64,000 bases of DNA from Inonotus obliquus. Taxonomy: Eukaryota > Basidiomycota > Agaricomycetes > Hymenochaetales > Hymenochaetaceae. Below the pieces are notes generated by a model. The model was not told the DNA's origin and made no database searches. It saw only the letters and a list, made by a program, of their open reading frames with translations. Shown one piece after another: positions 25,877 through 36,200 of the stretch; position 1 is the stretch's first letter, and the number at the start of each line of letters is the position of its first letter. The stretch is taken from assembly GCA_032164295.1 (NCBI GenBank), contig JAJHTX010000006.1, positions 2,418,001 to 2,482,000 of the forward strand, given 5' to 3'. The position numbers were made by a program, and so were the translations under genes.

Positions 25877-26158
25877 TCATTTGTCCCAGATAGTGATGAC
25901 CGCCTCAGACTTTCTCGGGGCTCCAGTCAACCAGAGCAACAACATGACGATGCGCGCCGACCTTTGGCGATACTGCCATAAGAAATCCGCAACAACTTCT
26001 GACATGGCCTCATTTCCATTTCGCATCTGTATGCTCACCATAGGATATCGTTCTTTGACTGCTTTATAGATCGCTTTGCTAAGTTGCCGTCTTCTGATCA
26101 CGAGTGTTCGCAGACCTTCGTGGGCAAGATTCGCACATTCCTCCTCAAGCCAATCACT
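25877..26158 (-). pseudogene. fragment of a Neo1/ATP9-type phospholipid flippase gene
   Basis: Minus-strand translation gives DWLEEECANLAHEGLRTLVI followed by RRRQLSKAIYKAVKERY and RNGNEAMSEVVAD. This matches the P-domain segment of class 2 P4-ATPases (Neo1, ATP9A/B), where DWLEEECxNMAREGLRxLV is strongly conserved. Beyond it, LTGAPRKSE resembles the LTGVEDKLQ step that follows in that family, but with damage. No P4-ATPase sequence is recognised on either side: no DKTGT block and no transmembrane helices. It begins exactly where the transposase-like frame ends and overlaps its stop codon. It is best read as a truncated gene fragment. Confidence 0.6.
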
Positions 26159-26954
26159 ATGACTGTGCCTCCGCAGCTCGTTGCCTTTCCAAGAGTCCAC
26201 GCAAGACGGCCAGTTTCTCCGCCCGTCGTTTTATCTTGCTCTCAGGAGGTATGTCCTTGTAAATCGTCCTGAGCTTATCCAACTGATCCTTTAATTGCAG
26301 TACGGTCATCCGCTCGATGTCCTCAGGATTCAGCTGCAGTACTACAGCCCGTAAGTGAGCATCACGTTCTGTCTTCCGTTGGTTGCGCATTGCGATCTTT
26401 TGCTTCTTCACTTCAATGTCCTGATTTCTCTCCTCCATAACTTCGAGGCGACATTTTCGATCAATTCCAAGGGTGTCCTCCTCGCGTGCCATTCTCCTCA
26501 AGAACTTCTGCTCCTTCTCCCCGGTGAGCATTGTTTCGATAAATTTTTCTGTGCCATTTCTTCGATACCTGAAAAGGGAATTAAACAACTTGATTGTTCC
26601 GTTAGGATTCCGTCGAGCAAATATCCTGAAGGAGCCGAGTGCTCCTTCATTCGCATCATTAGTTGCTAGCATCCAGGCCAGCCACTTCTCGCCTTCGGTA
26701 AGTGCTGCAATCATTCCATCATCATTATATTCCGAAGAGAACCTTTCCCATGTTGACAGAGCCCCGGCAAGGAAGGCCTTGAAGACCTTCTCCAGCTTTG
26801 GGAGTCAGTCCTGGGCAATGTATCTTTGAATTGCCTTGATTGTATCATGACGGTTCCAAGATCCATTTCCATTTAGGATAGCATCCTGAGGATTCGCTTT
26901 GCCAGCCAGGATGAGCTGGGGCTGCTCAATAAGCTTCGTTATGTGAGTTTTCAC

Positions 26955-27019
26955 CTGGTGAGCAAATGCAAGACTCGAGTTAGTACCTATAGAATAGATC
27001 CTAGCTGAGTAATTCGCAC
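26955..27019 (-). repeat. introner-like intron C
   Basis: A 65-bp intron with donor GTGCGA and acceptor CCAG, phase 0. It carries the shared core and, like B, a 3' extension GTCT(C/T)GCAT. The similarity to A and B stops at both splice-site-proximal ends. Confidence 0.75.
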
Positions 27020-27372
27020 CTCTTGAAGAAGTAATCCGAGTTCTAATGCATTGACTGCTTCAAGTGAATGAGCCCGAATTGCTGAAATATAAGGAACAGA
27101 GACGGCCTCACGATAAAATGCAAGACATGCAAGTTCTGTAAGTGTTGGTGGATCTTGAAGAGCTTCGAAAACATTCATCTCGAGATGATTCAATTTAACC
27201 TTCTCCTTTGCGAGATGAATGGACTCAATAAACTCCATGTAGGTGTCCAGGTGAGTCAGAATCTCTGCTGCTGCGTCGAGATAGGAAGAATAACGAGTAT
27301 TGGATGTGTCAGGAAATGTAAATTGTCGTCCCATGCGATTCTTTGCCCAGTCACGAAAAACGTGGTGTTGAC

Positions 27373-27436
27373 CTGCATTGTAAACATGCGAGACTTGAGT
27401 TAGCACCTATAGAATAGATCCTAGCTGAGTATTGAC
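27373..27436 (-). repeat. introner-like intron B
   Basis: A 64-bp intron with unusual donor GTCAAT and acceptor GCAG. It contains the same core as introns A and C, with GTGCTAACTCAAG in place of GTACTAACTCGAG. It interrupts the Gly codon of the KDDKKG-Q segment. Confidence 0.72.
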
Positions 27437-28087
27437 CTTTTTTATCGTCCTTGTGATTTAATAGCGCACCCATAAGTGACGCAAGCTTAACTGCACCAGC
27501 TTTTGAAACTTCACGAGCACGTTTTTCTGCTGGTGTTTCGTCTCTACCCCCATCACCTTCTTCATCCTCCTCATCGAATTTAACAAGATCCAGAACAGCT
27601 GCATTATCTCGGTTTGGGAGCAGCCTAGGCGAGATTCCAATCTTTTTCCATTCTTCCTGCATCTCCGAATTACCACCCTTAACAGAATTTAATTCTTTAT
27701 GCATCCCGCACCCAGCCCAGACGAAAAGCTGCATCTCCCTTCTTTCAGGTTCCGAGAGTGAATCAAGACTCTTACTGGCAAGACACATGGCCAGATCATT
27801 CATTAAAGCTGCATTTTTTTGATTGCGTTCCTCAGCACTTAATGATATCCATGCTGCTTCCCCTCCTAGGTCTTGAATCATTTGTTTTGTTCTCTCAAGA
27901 ACAAGGGAAACCTGTTTGCTCTCAGTCATAGAGAAGAACTGTCTTGTACCGAGCCCTCGCAAGGACATTTCCTCCTTCCAAGAAGCTAGAAGGCGATGCT
28001 TCGCCTTCTGGTCTTCCGCATGGTTACCATGTGAACCATGGTATTTCATAGCAAGGGTACCAGTTGTAAATGGACCGCCTGATGTAT

Positions 28088-28155
28088 CTAGATATTAACA
28101 GGGTATGTCTCGAGTTAGTACCTATAGAATAGATCCTAGCTGAGTATAGTCTCAC
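28088..28155 (-). repeat. introner-like intron A
   Basis: A 68-bp intron of the transposase-like gene with donor GTGAGA and acceptor CTAG. Its interior contains the core shared with introns B and C: ACTCAGCTAGGATCTATTCT followed by ATAGGTACTAACTCGAG. The branch site is within the shared core (TACTAAC). Confidence 0.75.
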
Positions 28156-28558
28156 CAGTTGCTACTAATGAGCTCTTATTATACAGCTCAACAATCTCCT
28201 CCATAAAGCGAGTATCTCCCTTTGTTTGTGTCTCTGCTCGATGATTCGCTGTGAGTCGAACTTGGCCAAAACGAACTGCATGGACTGCTGAGGAGGAAGT
28301 CGAGGGTGAAGACGATGAAGAAGGCAATGAAGTAAGCATCCTTTTATCGTGATCGCTAGAAATCTGAACGTTGAAATGCAAGGATTCAAAGTTTTGATTT
28401 TTATTTGTTGTTCCGTCACCCCCAGTTGTGAATCCTGCATTTTTGGTAAGTCAGTTTGTCACCCACTATCAACATTCACTCACCTTTCGTCATCTTGAGT
28501 TCATGTGCTAACTGTAGTCTTGATGCAATGTCAGCTTCTCCTACAAAACGGCGGATAG

Positions 28559-29400
28559 TGTTAGAAAAGCAATACAATTCACTATTACTAAGCCTGATTG
28601 ATAACCGAAGTAACTCCAATATAAATTGGATACAGGAAAGGTTGAATGCGGTTACACGAGCACTACAACAGCCAATAATACCAGCAACACCAAGACCAGG
28701 AGTGTTACAGTATTGTAGCATATGTAGACCAGCACATGAGATAGCAGAAAGGCTACTTCGAGAGATACTGAAGGAAATAACATACTCAGCAATCGTCAAG
28801 GGACAATCGGACATTATGATTAGGAGACGATTCATTGTAATGAACTATGAACCGAATGCAACTGTACGGAAGGCTTATGAACGAGAAGTCAGGTTACTCT
28901 CATACGATAATCATTACTTCCTATTGGCAATAGGAATACGAAACGTAGCTTCAGAACAAGATAATCACCAATGCGATGTAGCAGTACTAGACATCGATAT
29001 ACCATACAGGAATGAACCTGAACATATCGCAAGAGAGTCAGCTTACAAGTGGACCGACTACCTAGTCCAAAGACTTAAGCAATTACTGACAGGAGGAAGA
29101 ACAGTTGTAGAAGTAAAGGAAGGTCGACATGGAGGAATAATAAGGATCAAAGGAATCCGAGGCAGATCACTAGCAGACATAGCAGTAGCACCAGGATACA
29201 TTAGAGTACAGCAAGTAATTAATAACATCGACACACCTGGGGCAATAACATTACCAAGATGGCGAAGTGTAGGAACACAGACAGAGCCGATACAGACACC
29301 CGTATGGCACGTGACCCAAACATTACCAAGTATGGCAGAGTTTGATCGACGGCTTCGAAGCCGATCACACGTTATGAACCTCGACCACATAATGCATTAG
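28559..29400 (+). CDS. U3-encoded open reading frame in the LTR (5' copy)
   Basis: An open frame of about 280 codons occupies most of U3 and begins at the LTR edge. The first in-frame ATG is at 28816-28818, about codon 86. Before it are QYNSLLLSLIDN, a CSICRP Cys pair and LLREILKEITYS. After it come MIRRRFIVMNYEPN, VAVLDIDIPYRNEPEH, KWTDYLVQRLKQLL and HGGIIRIKGIRG. I recognise no domain. In this 5' copy the frame runs on upstream into host sequence (from 28456), which must be coincidental. The solo LTR at 57834-59416 encodes a distant counterpart at the same place, which argues for a real protein. It could be expressed from the 3' copy. Confidence 0.55.
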
Positions 29401-29639
29401 GGCAGCACCAGACTAAGTGGATGGGGATAGATTACTAAGATGAGGACTGAAAGGTAATAGGAATATGACATAAGGTATTTAGAGTCATAGGAAAACAGGT
29501 ATGACCGGAACCGATATGAACAAGTCATACGGCAATGCACAGCAGCTAGCATCAAGTATGACTAGGTCTGAAAGTAGTTACATTGAAGCGAACGGACCAA
29601 CAGTAGATAATTCCTATACTAGGCAGGCATGTAAAATAG

Positions 29640-29647
29640 TATAAATA
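29640..29647 (+). promoter_or_regulatory. TATA box of the 5' LTR
   Basis: TATAAATA within AGTATAAATAGGAGG, placed downstream of the U3 frame. The same motif is found in the 3' LTR and, on the minus strand, in the solo LTR. Transcription should start about 25-40 bp downstream. Confidence 0.65.
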
Positions 29648-30171
29648 GGAGGCCATCGTAGGGCCAACCCAGCAGTTTAATCCAAGTCCAGAGACTCAGA
29701 GTAAACCTCACAGAAAGTCTCCAGTTGATCGATAAATAACCTCCGCACTAAGAACTCAATAAGTACTTGAGAGCGACACTCCTTAAGCTAATCAACAGTG
29801 TGAGTTGAAGCTTAGGTAAAATATGGATAGCAGCTAGACTGTCTCTCCCTATCGTCAGCCTGAGTGCTAATTGATCAAGTGTGGTAAGCATTGATCTCTC
29901 ATACCTCTCTTATCGTGTCCAACAAGTGTTAGTACAGACAGTTAAGGTTATCACTTAGTTATCAGTATAACTAACATTACGATAACAGTATTAGACCGCA
30001 GGCTACAGAAGTTGGTTGATAGTTGTTTTAGACGGAGCTTAACACATCCCCTAAGGTAGCTATTGATTCCACAGCTATAGTAGCATAGTGGATTTGGATT
30101 AACCCCTCTTTCGAGGCAACAACCAGATCTAGACGCCGATCCTACCAGATCAGCGCCGCACCGAATTAACA

Positions 30172-30190
30172 TCTGGATTAAACTCCCTTT
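30172..30190 (+). other. probable primer binding site of the gypsy element
   Basis: Directly after the LTR the sequence is TCTGGATTAAACTCCC. TGG two bases after the LTR is the expected complement of a tRNA CCA end, with the following bases pairing to the acceptor stem. I cannot name the tRNA. Confidence 0.45.
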
Positions 30191-30292
30191 TTGGCAAGCT
30201 CAAGACCAGGGCATCGACTATTGTCACTAAGGTAACTGTGTTAAAGCGGACTAGTCATCCAAGTTATACTGATCAAATTATTCCCTAATTAG

Positions 30293-30715
30293 ATTAGTAG
30301 GCTCACCCGACAGCAAATAGATATTTGTAACGAGTATAAGTGCCGAAAGGAAGATAGCAACATCCTGGACGAAATAGAGAGCCCAGATATCGTAAACGAG
30401 ACGATAAGGCAACTAGAATTCAAAGCTGAACAACAAGAACTGCGAGACGAACTAGTTGGGTGGACCCAAGTCACCTCACAACCACATTGGCAAGAACTAT
30501 ACAGACTAAACTTCGAACAAGGGAAGTTAGTTAGTAACCAGTGCTTACTACTATCACCCGTCGACAGGGAACAAGTATTTAAGCAAGAGTTCAAAGACAT
30601 TGGAAGAAACCTCTATCCACTCGAAGCTCACAAGAACATTCTACACCGCACACTACAAGCACACATCGAAGGAAACTTAACTAAGGCGAAAGTAAGGATT
30701 GAATTACCTCACTAA
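30293..30715 (+). CDS. ATG-free open frame 1 of the gypsy leader
   Basis: 140 codons open between TAG (30290) and TAA (30713), without a single ATG in any frame. The translation is hydrophilic and protein-like, with IRQLEFKAEQQELRDELVGW, QPHWQELYRLNFEQGKL and DIGRNLYPLEAHKN. It is predicted mostly helical. The function is unknown. It overlaps the next frame, which is open from 30703, by about 13 bases and is one base out of register with it. A -1 shift could therefore fuse them; that is inference. Confidence 0.4.
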   Translation: MSRLTRQQIDICNEYKCRKEDSNILDEIESPDIVNETIRQLEFKAEQQELRDELVGWTQVTSQPHWQELYRLNFEQGKLVSNQCLLLSPVDREQVFKQEFKDIGRNLYPLEAHKNILHRTLQAHIEGNLTKAKVRIELPH

Positions 30716-32247
30716 TATTGATACTTATCAAGTTGATAGTGGCTTACTCGACAGTTTTTACTTGGTTGGTTGCGAGTATCATTGTGCTGGCAATCTACTA
30801 TAGGGCATCTATCATCAACACGATCAGCAGAGGAACAGAACTACTTCAATCATTGTTTATTCGCCCCACCTTCACCGTCGCTTGGTACATCTACTGGTAT
30901 ACAACTCCCATTAGAGTGCAAGTGGAACAATTGGCCCGAAGGATCGAACTACTCCTAACAAGACAGCAAGAACAAGCAGACGCACTTGGAACCTACCTAC
31001 ACAACCAATTCGAAGAAGTCAAGAACAACCTGATAGAAGTCGACGAAGGACAATCCGCAACATACCACGAGGTAGAACACCTCCAACGCGAACAGAACCG
31101 CCTTCGAAACCAGCTTGCGGACATCAGGGTTGCCATTGCAGGATTGGAATCTCAGGAACGCCGAGCAGACGAAGCAGGAGTACAAGGGGATTGGAACGAA
31201 TTTTGGGCAAGGAACGACGAGTACGGAAGGCAACAGAGGCAACAGACGCCAGACGAAGAGAGGGTAGCACGGCTTGAGGAAGAACGGCAGAGGTATCAAG
31301 AGGTAAGCACGAGCGAAGTTATTACCACTCTGGAAGACACTCAACCAGAACCTCAGCAGGAGAACCAGGTCCAACAAGCACGAGACAACGATTGGTACAC
31401 CGCAGGAACTAGCTGGAACATTCAAGAGAACGCACCAACACCAGGTTGGGTAAACGAAGATCAAGGTTGGCCAGTGGAACCCCCAACGAGCTGGGACAAC
31501 AATCAGCCAACAGAGGACTGGTCAGTAGAGCCGCACCACGTCTACGAAGACTACAACGGAGATGAAGAGTACAGGCACCCCGATTCACCACTTCCAACCA
31601 TCCCTGAAGAGGAAGAAGAAGTTCCAGAACCAAGTGTTCGGACGTACGCAGTAGAATTCGAAGCAGAACCTGAACCAGAGCCAAGGGCGGAACAAAGTGA
31701 GCAAGAATCACCAACCCCGATTGGCAGAGCCCCTGACATCGAATTCAGTACCAGGTCTATTCCTCATAACGGAGTCAGACTACCAGGCGGCACTGACATT
31801 AATCGCCTTGAGGGAGGGATAATCATCGACATCACCGACTACAGTGGAGACACCCCAGCACAGGTACATAGAGAACTGGAAAGTATTGTAGCAACCTTGT
31901 ACGGACCCTCAGCACCGGAGGAAATAGAAGCAAGAAGACAAAGTGTTCTTCGCCAATATCAGGAACAAGAACCGGAACCAAGGGTATTCGTAGACCTTGC
32001 AAGTTTTAATAGGCTTAACCCAGAAAGGAGAGAAGCTGAAATAGATAGGATCATAGATACCCTATTCGGAGATATAACAGACGAAGAAATCGACAGAAAC
32101 TACTTCCTTCAATATCAGGAAGGTACCAGCAGCAGCGAAGGAACAATAGACTCAAGGGATCCAGGATACGGTTCGGACAGTAGTACCGAAAGCAGCAACA
32201 AAGAACCATTCAGTAGTAGTTCAGAATCAGAAGCTCAGACTCCCTAG
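30703..32247 (+). CDS. ATG-free open frame 2 of the gypsy leader: membrane, coiled-coil, acidic protein
   Basis: More than 509 codons open, with no in-frame ATG anywhere; the first possible near-cognate start is TTG at 30718. The N-terminus has a hydrophobic segment (VFTWLVASIIVLAIYY) and a second one (FTVAWYIYWY). A predicted coiled coil follows, with QVEQLARRIELLLTRQQEQA and HLQREQNRLRNQLADI. Then comes a Trp-containing and Glu/Pro-rich acidic part (TIPEEEEEVPEP, EAEPEPEPRAEQ) and a Ser-rich end. Such length without stops is unlikely by chance. Its place between LTR and gag is unusual. I know of no family match. It is not an envelope by any motif I can see. Confidence 0.5.
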   Translation: MTSLILILIKLIVAYSTVFTWLVASIIVLAIYYRASIINTISRGTELLQSLFIRPTFTVAWYIYWYTTPIRVQVEQLARRIELLLTRQQEQADALGTYLHNQFEEVKNNLIEVDEGQSATYHEVEHLQREQNRLRNQLADIRVAIAGLESQERRADEAGVQGDWNEFWARNDEYGRQQRQQTPDEERVARLEEERQRYQEVSTSEVITTLEDTQPEPQQENQVQQARDNDWYTAGTSWNIQENAPTPGWVNEDQGWPVEPPTSWDNNQPTEDWSVEPHHVYEDYNGDEEYRHPDSPLPTIPEEEEEVPEPSVRTYAVEFEAEPEPEPRAEQSEQESPTPIGRAPDIEFSTRSIPHNGVRLPGGTDINRLEGGIIIDITDYSGDTPAQVHRELESIVATLYGPSAPEEIEARRQSVLRQYQEQEPEPRVFVDLASFNRLNPERREAEIDRIIDTLFGDITDEEIDRNYFLQYQEGTSSSEGTIDSRDPGYGSDSSTESSNKEPFSSSSESEAQTP

Positions 32248-32270
32248 ATAGGAAGCGTAGCATTAGCAAC

Positions 32271-33203
32271 ATGGCAAGCAGTTTGCAATTGAGCATGAGT
32301 CAGAAGCCTCCTAAGTTTAGGGGCAGGACTAATGAGAATATTGATGTATTCATTAATAAAATGACTGGATACTTTGCATGGATCGACCAGCAGAATCAAG
32401 CAAATCATAAATCTGTGCTCACAGACAATGAGAAAGCCTACATCATAAGTCAATGCATGGAAGAAAAGGCAGCCGAATGGGTAAGCGCAGCATTAAGCCT
32501 CAATCCGACGGAAATGATAGGTGCAGGCAAGTCATGGGGAACAGTGGCTGAGTTTCTCGCACACATTAGAAGCAGTCACAAGAAGTATTATGACCCAGTG
32601 GAAGATGCACAGAACAAGATCCTCAATATCCGACAAGAAGACTCAATATTATCCTACAACCAGGAATTCCTTACATTAAAAGCAAAATTAGATTCAAAGA
32701 CATGGCCAGAAGCGCCACTATTGGCACTATACAAGAAAGGATTAAGTAAATGGATGTATACATCACTAGCAGGGCAGGCAGGAAGCACCGCCTGGACCCT
32801 AGATACATGGATGGAAAATGCGAAAACAATGGAGTGTGGTGCTTATGGGGTCAAAGCACGAGAAAGGACCTTCACACCTCATTGGGATAGACCCAGGGTA
32901 AGAGAACCCGATGTAGTTCCTATGGATATAGATAAGAGAACGTTCAGAAGATCCCAGAAGAGAGGTAAGACCAAACGATGGAGCAAGAAATCAAATAAGA
33001 AGAAAGATGGATGTTACAAATGTGGTAAGCCGGGTCACTATAGCAGAGAATGCAATGCGCAACCACGACAGGGAAAGCCTCCGAACAGGCCATATGCAAG
33101 TAAACACAAAAGACGGCATTTAGAAGAAGCATCCGAAGCATCCAGTAATGAGGAAGAGTCACCTAGTGATGAAGAAGCGAAGGATTTTCGCAGAAGCGCT
33201 TGA
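32271..33203 (+). CDS. gag: Gag capsid/nucleocapsid polyprotein (gypsy)
   Basis: 310 aa, starting at ATG 32271, the first good ATG downstream of the promoter. The N-terminal two thirds are a Ty3-type capsid (retrotransposon gag domain) with PKFRGRTNENIDVFINKM, AYIISQCMEEKAAEWV and FLTLKAKLDSKTW. A basic region is followed by one CCHC zinc knuckle at about residue 248 (CYKCGKPGHYSREC). It ends with an acidic stretch, then TGA 33201-33203. The pol frame overlaps its end in the -1 register. Confidence 0.92.
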   Translation: MASSLQLSMSQKPPKFRGRTNENIDVFINKMTGYFAWIDQQNQANHKSVLTDNEKAYIISQCMEEKAAEWVSAALSLNPTEMIGAGKSWGTVAEFLAHIRSSHKKYYDPVEDAQNKILNIRQEDSILSYNQEFLTLKAKLDSKTWPEAPLLALYKKGLSKWMYTSLAGQAGSTAWTLDTWMENAKTMECGAYGVKARERTFTPHWDRPRVREPDVVPMDIDKRTFRRSQKRGKTKRWSKKSNKKKDGCYKCGKPGHYSRECNAQPRQGKPPNRPYASKHKRRHLEEASEASSNEEESPSDEEAKDFRRSA

Positions 33204-36200
33204 TTGAGTCGGCAAATCAAGTTGCAAAAGACAAGAGGTCTACAAGAAAGGAAATAAACAGGTCACGTGTAAACAAGTACCTGAAACGCCGATGGACAAC
33301 TTCTGTAAAACCTAATACTAACCATCCGAAGATTAAGGTATACCTAAGTCAAGGAAATAAACGAAACATACCGATTATAGCAATGATTGACTCAGGATCG
33401 GTATTAACAACAATTAGTCCTAATACAGTTAAGAAGTACGGACTAGAGACCATAGAAAAGCGAAAAGATATACAGATTCGCAATGCAGATGGATCCTTGA
33501 CTAATGGTGGATGGAAAGAAAGTGTCAGAGCATGGGTAGACACAGGAGTAACAAAAGGAAATATGGAACTCGCAGTACTAGAAACTACAGGAGATAAGTT
33601 TATGCTAGGCAACGATTGGATTGCGAGATATAAGCCTGTAATAGACTGGGAAACAGGCAAAGTAATAACTAATTACGGAGAAACACGACTAATAGGCAAC
33701 AGGAATATGCTAGTAATAGACAGAAGAGCTCGATACAGAAAGAACAAGGCTAGGAAACGAAAGAAACCTAGATTCCCACTGCATGAAGACTCAGATGAAG
33801 AGTCAGGATCCGACAATGAGACAGGATTCGAAATTAGATGGACTAACCAAGGTAAGGTAATTACAGGGAAACCGTCAGCACCACCACAGGGACCCGTACA
33901 ACCTCTAGTGCAAAGTGTGCTTCCAATAGGAATAAGGCCGATCACACCTAAGCCAAAGAACATAGCAATATTACCAGCACCAATGATGCAGTATAGGACG
34001 TCACAAGAGCCACAAGAGTCTGATGAAGAAGAACCAGACAAGACAGCCGTAACAACAGGGCAGCTGCAAGATGAATCAGAGGAACTACAAGAAGAAGAAG
34101 TCAAACCGCCACCAACACCGGTAAACCTGGAGAAAGCACTCCCAGACCTAGCAACATTAATGGCAGGAATTGGCATGCTAACTAGCAAGAATAAAACAGA
34201 GCCACCTCAAGTACCAGCAAGAGTACACCGCTCAGGAGCATCAGGAAGTGAGGCACAAAGGGATAGACGTCCAGATTACCAAAAGGCTCGAGAAGAGAAG
34301 GAAAAGGACAAGTTGCCAGAATACCAGAGAATGATGAGAGTAGTCCTACAAGTAGAGGAAGAAGGAAATACTAACAGGAACAATGCTAACAGGAGAAATA
34401 ATCGAAATAATAGGCAAATGATGCAATTCCCACGATCACATGACATCCCGCTTTGTGCAAAACACAATTTGCACAAAGCGTTAGCAGCACATGACCATGG
34501 GAAAGAAAGTCACAAGACCGGGAAAATGGACAGAACACAACAGGAAGAATCTGCAGTAAAGCGCCTTAATAAATATAGTAGTATTGCACAAAAATACTCA
34601 CAAATCAAGGCTAAGCAGCAACAGAGATCCCAGGCAGGACAAACAAAGCATTGGAGACAACTAGTACCAAAGGAATTATGGGATTTCAAGGACCGATTTG
34701 ATGAGCATAGAGCAAAACGACTCCCAAAGCATAGTCAATGGGATATGAAAATAACATTCAAAGAAGGACAAGAGCCAGCTGCGAAGAGAGCAATATACCC
34801 ACTAACACCTTTGGAACAGAAAGCAGTAGAAGAGTTCATACAGGAAAATCTGGACAAGGGATGGATCCGAAGATCAACCTCGCAGTATGCTATGCCAGTA
34901 TTCTTTGTAGGAAAGAAAGATGCAGGAGCAAGAATGGTAATCGATTACAGACCAGTAAATGCAGTCTGTGAAGTAGACCAGTATCCGATACCAATCATGC
35001 ACACTCTACCAGACAACCTGGGCAAGGCGAAATGGTTTACAACATTAGATCTGCGAGCAGGATACAATAACATTAGGATTTATCCAGGAGATGAACACAA
35101 AGCAGCTTTTAGGACACACAAAGGAGTATTTGAACCATTGGTAATGCAGTTCGGAATGATGAACTCACCCGCAGTATTTCAGAGGGCTATGAATGAATTA
35201 TTTAATGACATGCTGAATCATGGAGTAATGATCTATTTGGACGACATTATCATCTATGCAGGTACTAAGGAAGAATTGTTGCGAAAGACTCGAAAAGTAC
35301 TGGAAAGGATTAGAAAGGCAGACTTTTACCTGAAACCGGAGAAATGTTTCTTTAATAAACAGGAACTTGACTACCTAGGATTCGTAGTGAATCAAAATGG
35401 ACTCAAGATGGACCCATATAAGATCAAAGCAATCGAAGAATGGCCAGTACCAGAAAGCAAGCGGGACATTAAAAAGTTTACGGGATTTTGCAACTTCTAT
35501 CGGAAGTTTGTTAAAGACTACGCCGCAATTGCCAGGCCAATGAAGAAACTTGAGTCAAAGAAGCAAGTCTTTGTATGGGGACCAGAGCAACAACGATCCT
35601 TCGAAGCATTAAAAGGGGCAGTAACTACGGCACCAATTCTAGTGAGACCAGATTATAGCAAGGCATTTATGATTGAAACAGACGCATCAAACTTTGCAAT
35701 AGGGGCGGTATTATCTCAAGAGCAGGATGGAAAATTACACCCTATTGCATACTTATCAAAGACTCTGACACCGACTCAAAGGAATTACCCAGTGGCAGAT
35801 AAGGAACTACTTGCAATAGTAGAAGCATTGAATAGTTGGAGACACCACCTCGAAGGAACAAAAGAAACAATATTAATATTGTGCGATGCAATGAATTTAC
35901 GAACTTTTACAAAGGCACAAAAACTAAATAGAAGACAGGCAAGATGGGCGACAGAACTTAGTAGATACAAATATCAAATCGAATACAGACCTGGAAGAAA
36001 GAATGCACGAGCTGATGCACTATCCAGAAGGCCAGACTATGACGAAGGAAAGGAAGATAATAAGAACGTAGTAGTACTGGGCAGAGAGAAATTTGTTAGT
36101 CCAATGATATTTGACAGGCAAGCCCGATCAACGATTAATATGGAAGCATGGCAGAGGGCAAACAACTGGTATGGCCTAGGAGAATCACTTGAAGGCGATT

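Larger units (their letters stand above)
28559..30171 (+). repeat. 5' LTR of the gypsy element
   Basis: 1613 bp, unusually long. U3 carries an open frame from its first base to the stop at 29398-29400. TATAAATA at 29640 predicts an R start near 29670. The terminal inverted pentamer TGTTA/TAACA marks the ends. Confidence 0.95.

Noticed and set aside
28456..28558. Host-derived N-terminal extension of the 5' U3 frame
   Set aside because: The extension is antisense to the split gene's exon and absent in the 3' LTR, so it is accidental.
28476..28835. 119-codon minus frame crossing the LTR edge
   Set aside because: Its last part is the real exon end of the split gene; the rest is antisense LTR sequence joined by chance.
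31562..31564. The single ATG in the gypsy leader as a start codon
   Set aside because: It opens only about 30 codons, in a frame different from the long one.
30703..32247. Leader frame 2 as an envelope gene
   Set aside because: Envel-like placement is after pol, and no signal peptide cleavage, fusion peptide or cysteine pattern is visible; only hydrophobic N-terminal helices are.
33673..34188. 171-codon frame on the minus strand inside pol
   Set aside because: It is antisense to a clear Pol frame, serine- and cysteine-rich from reversed codon bias, and lacks any motif.
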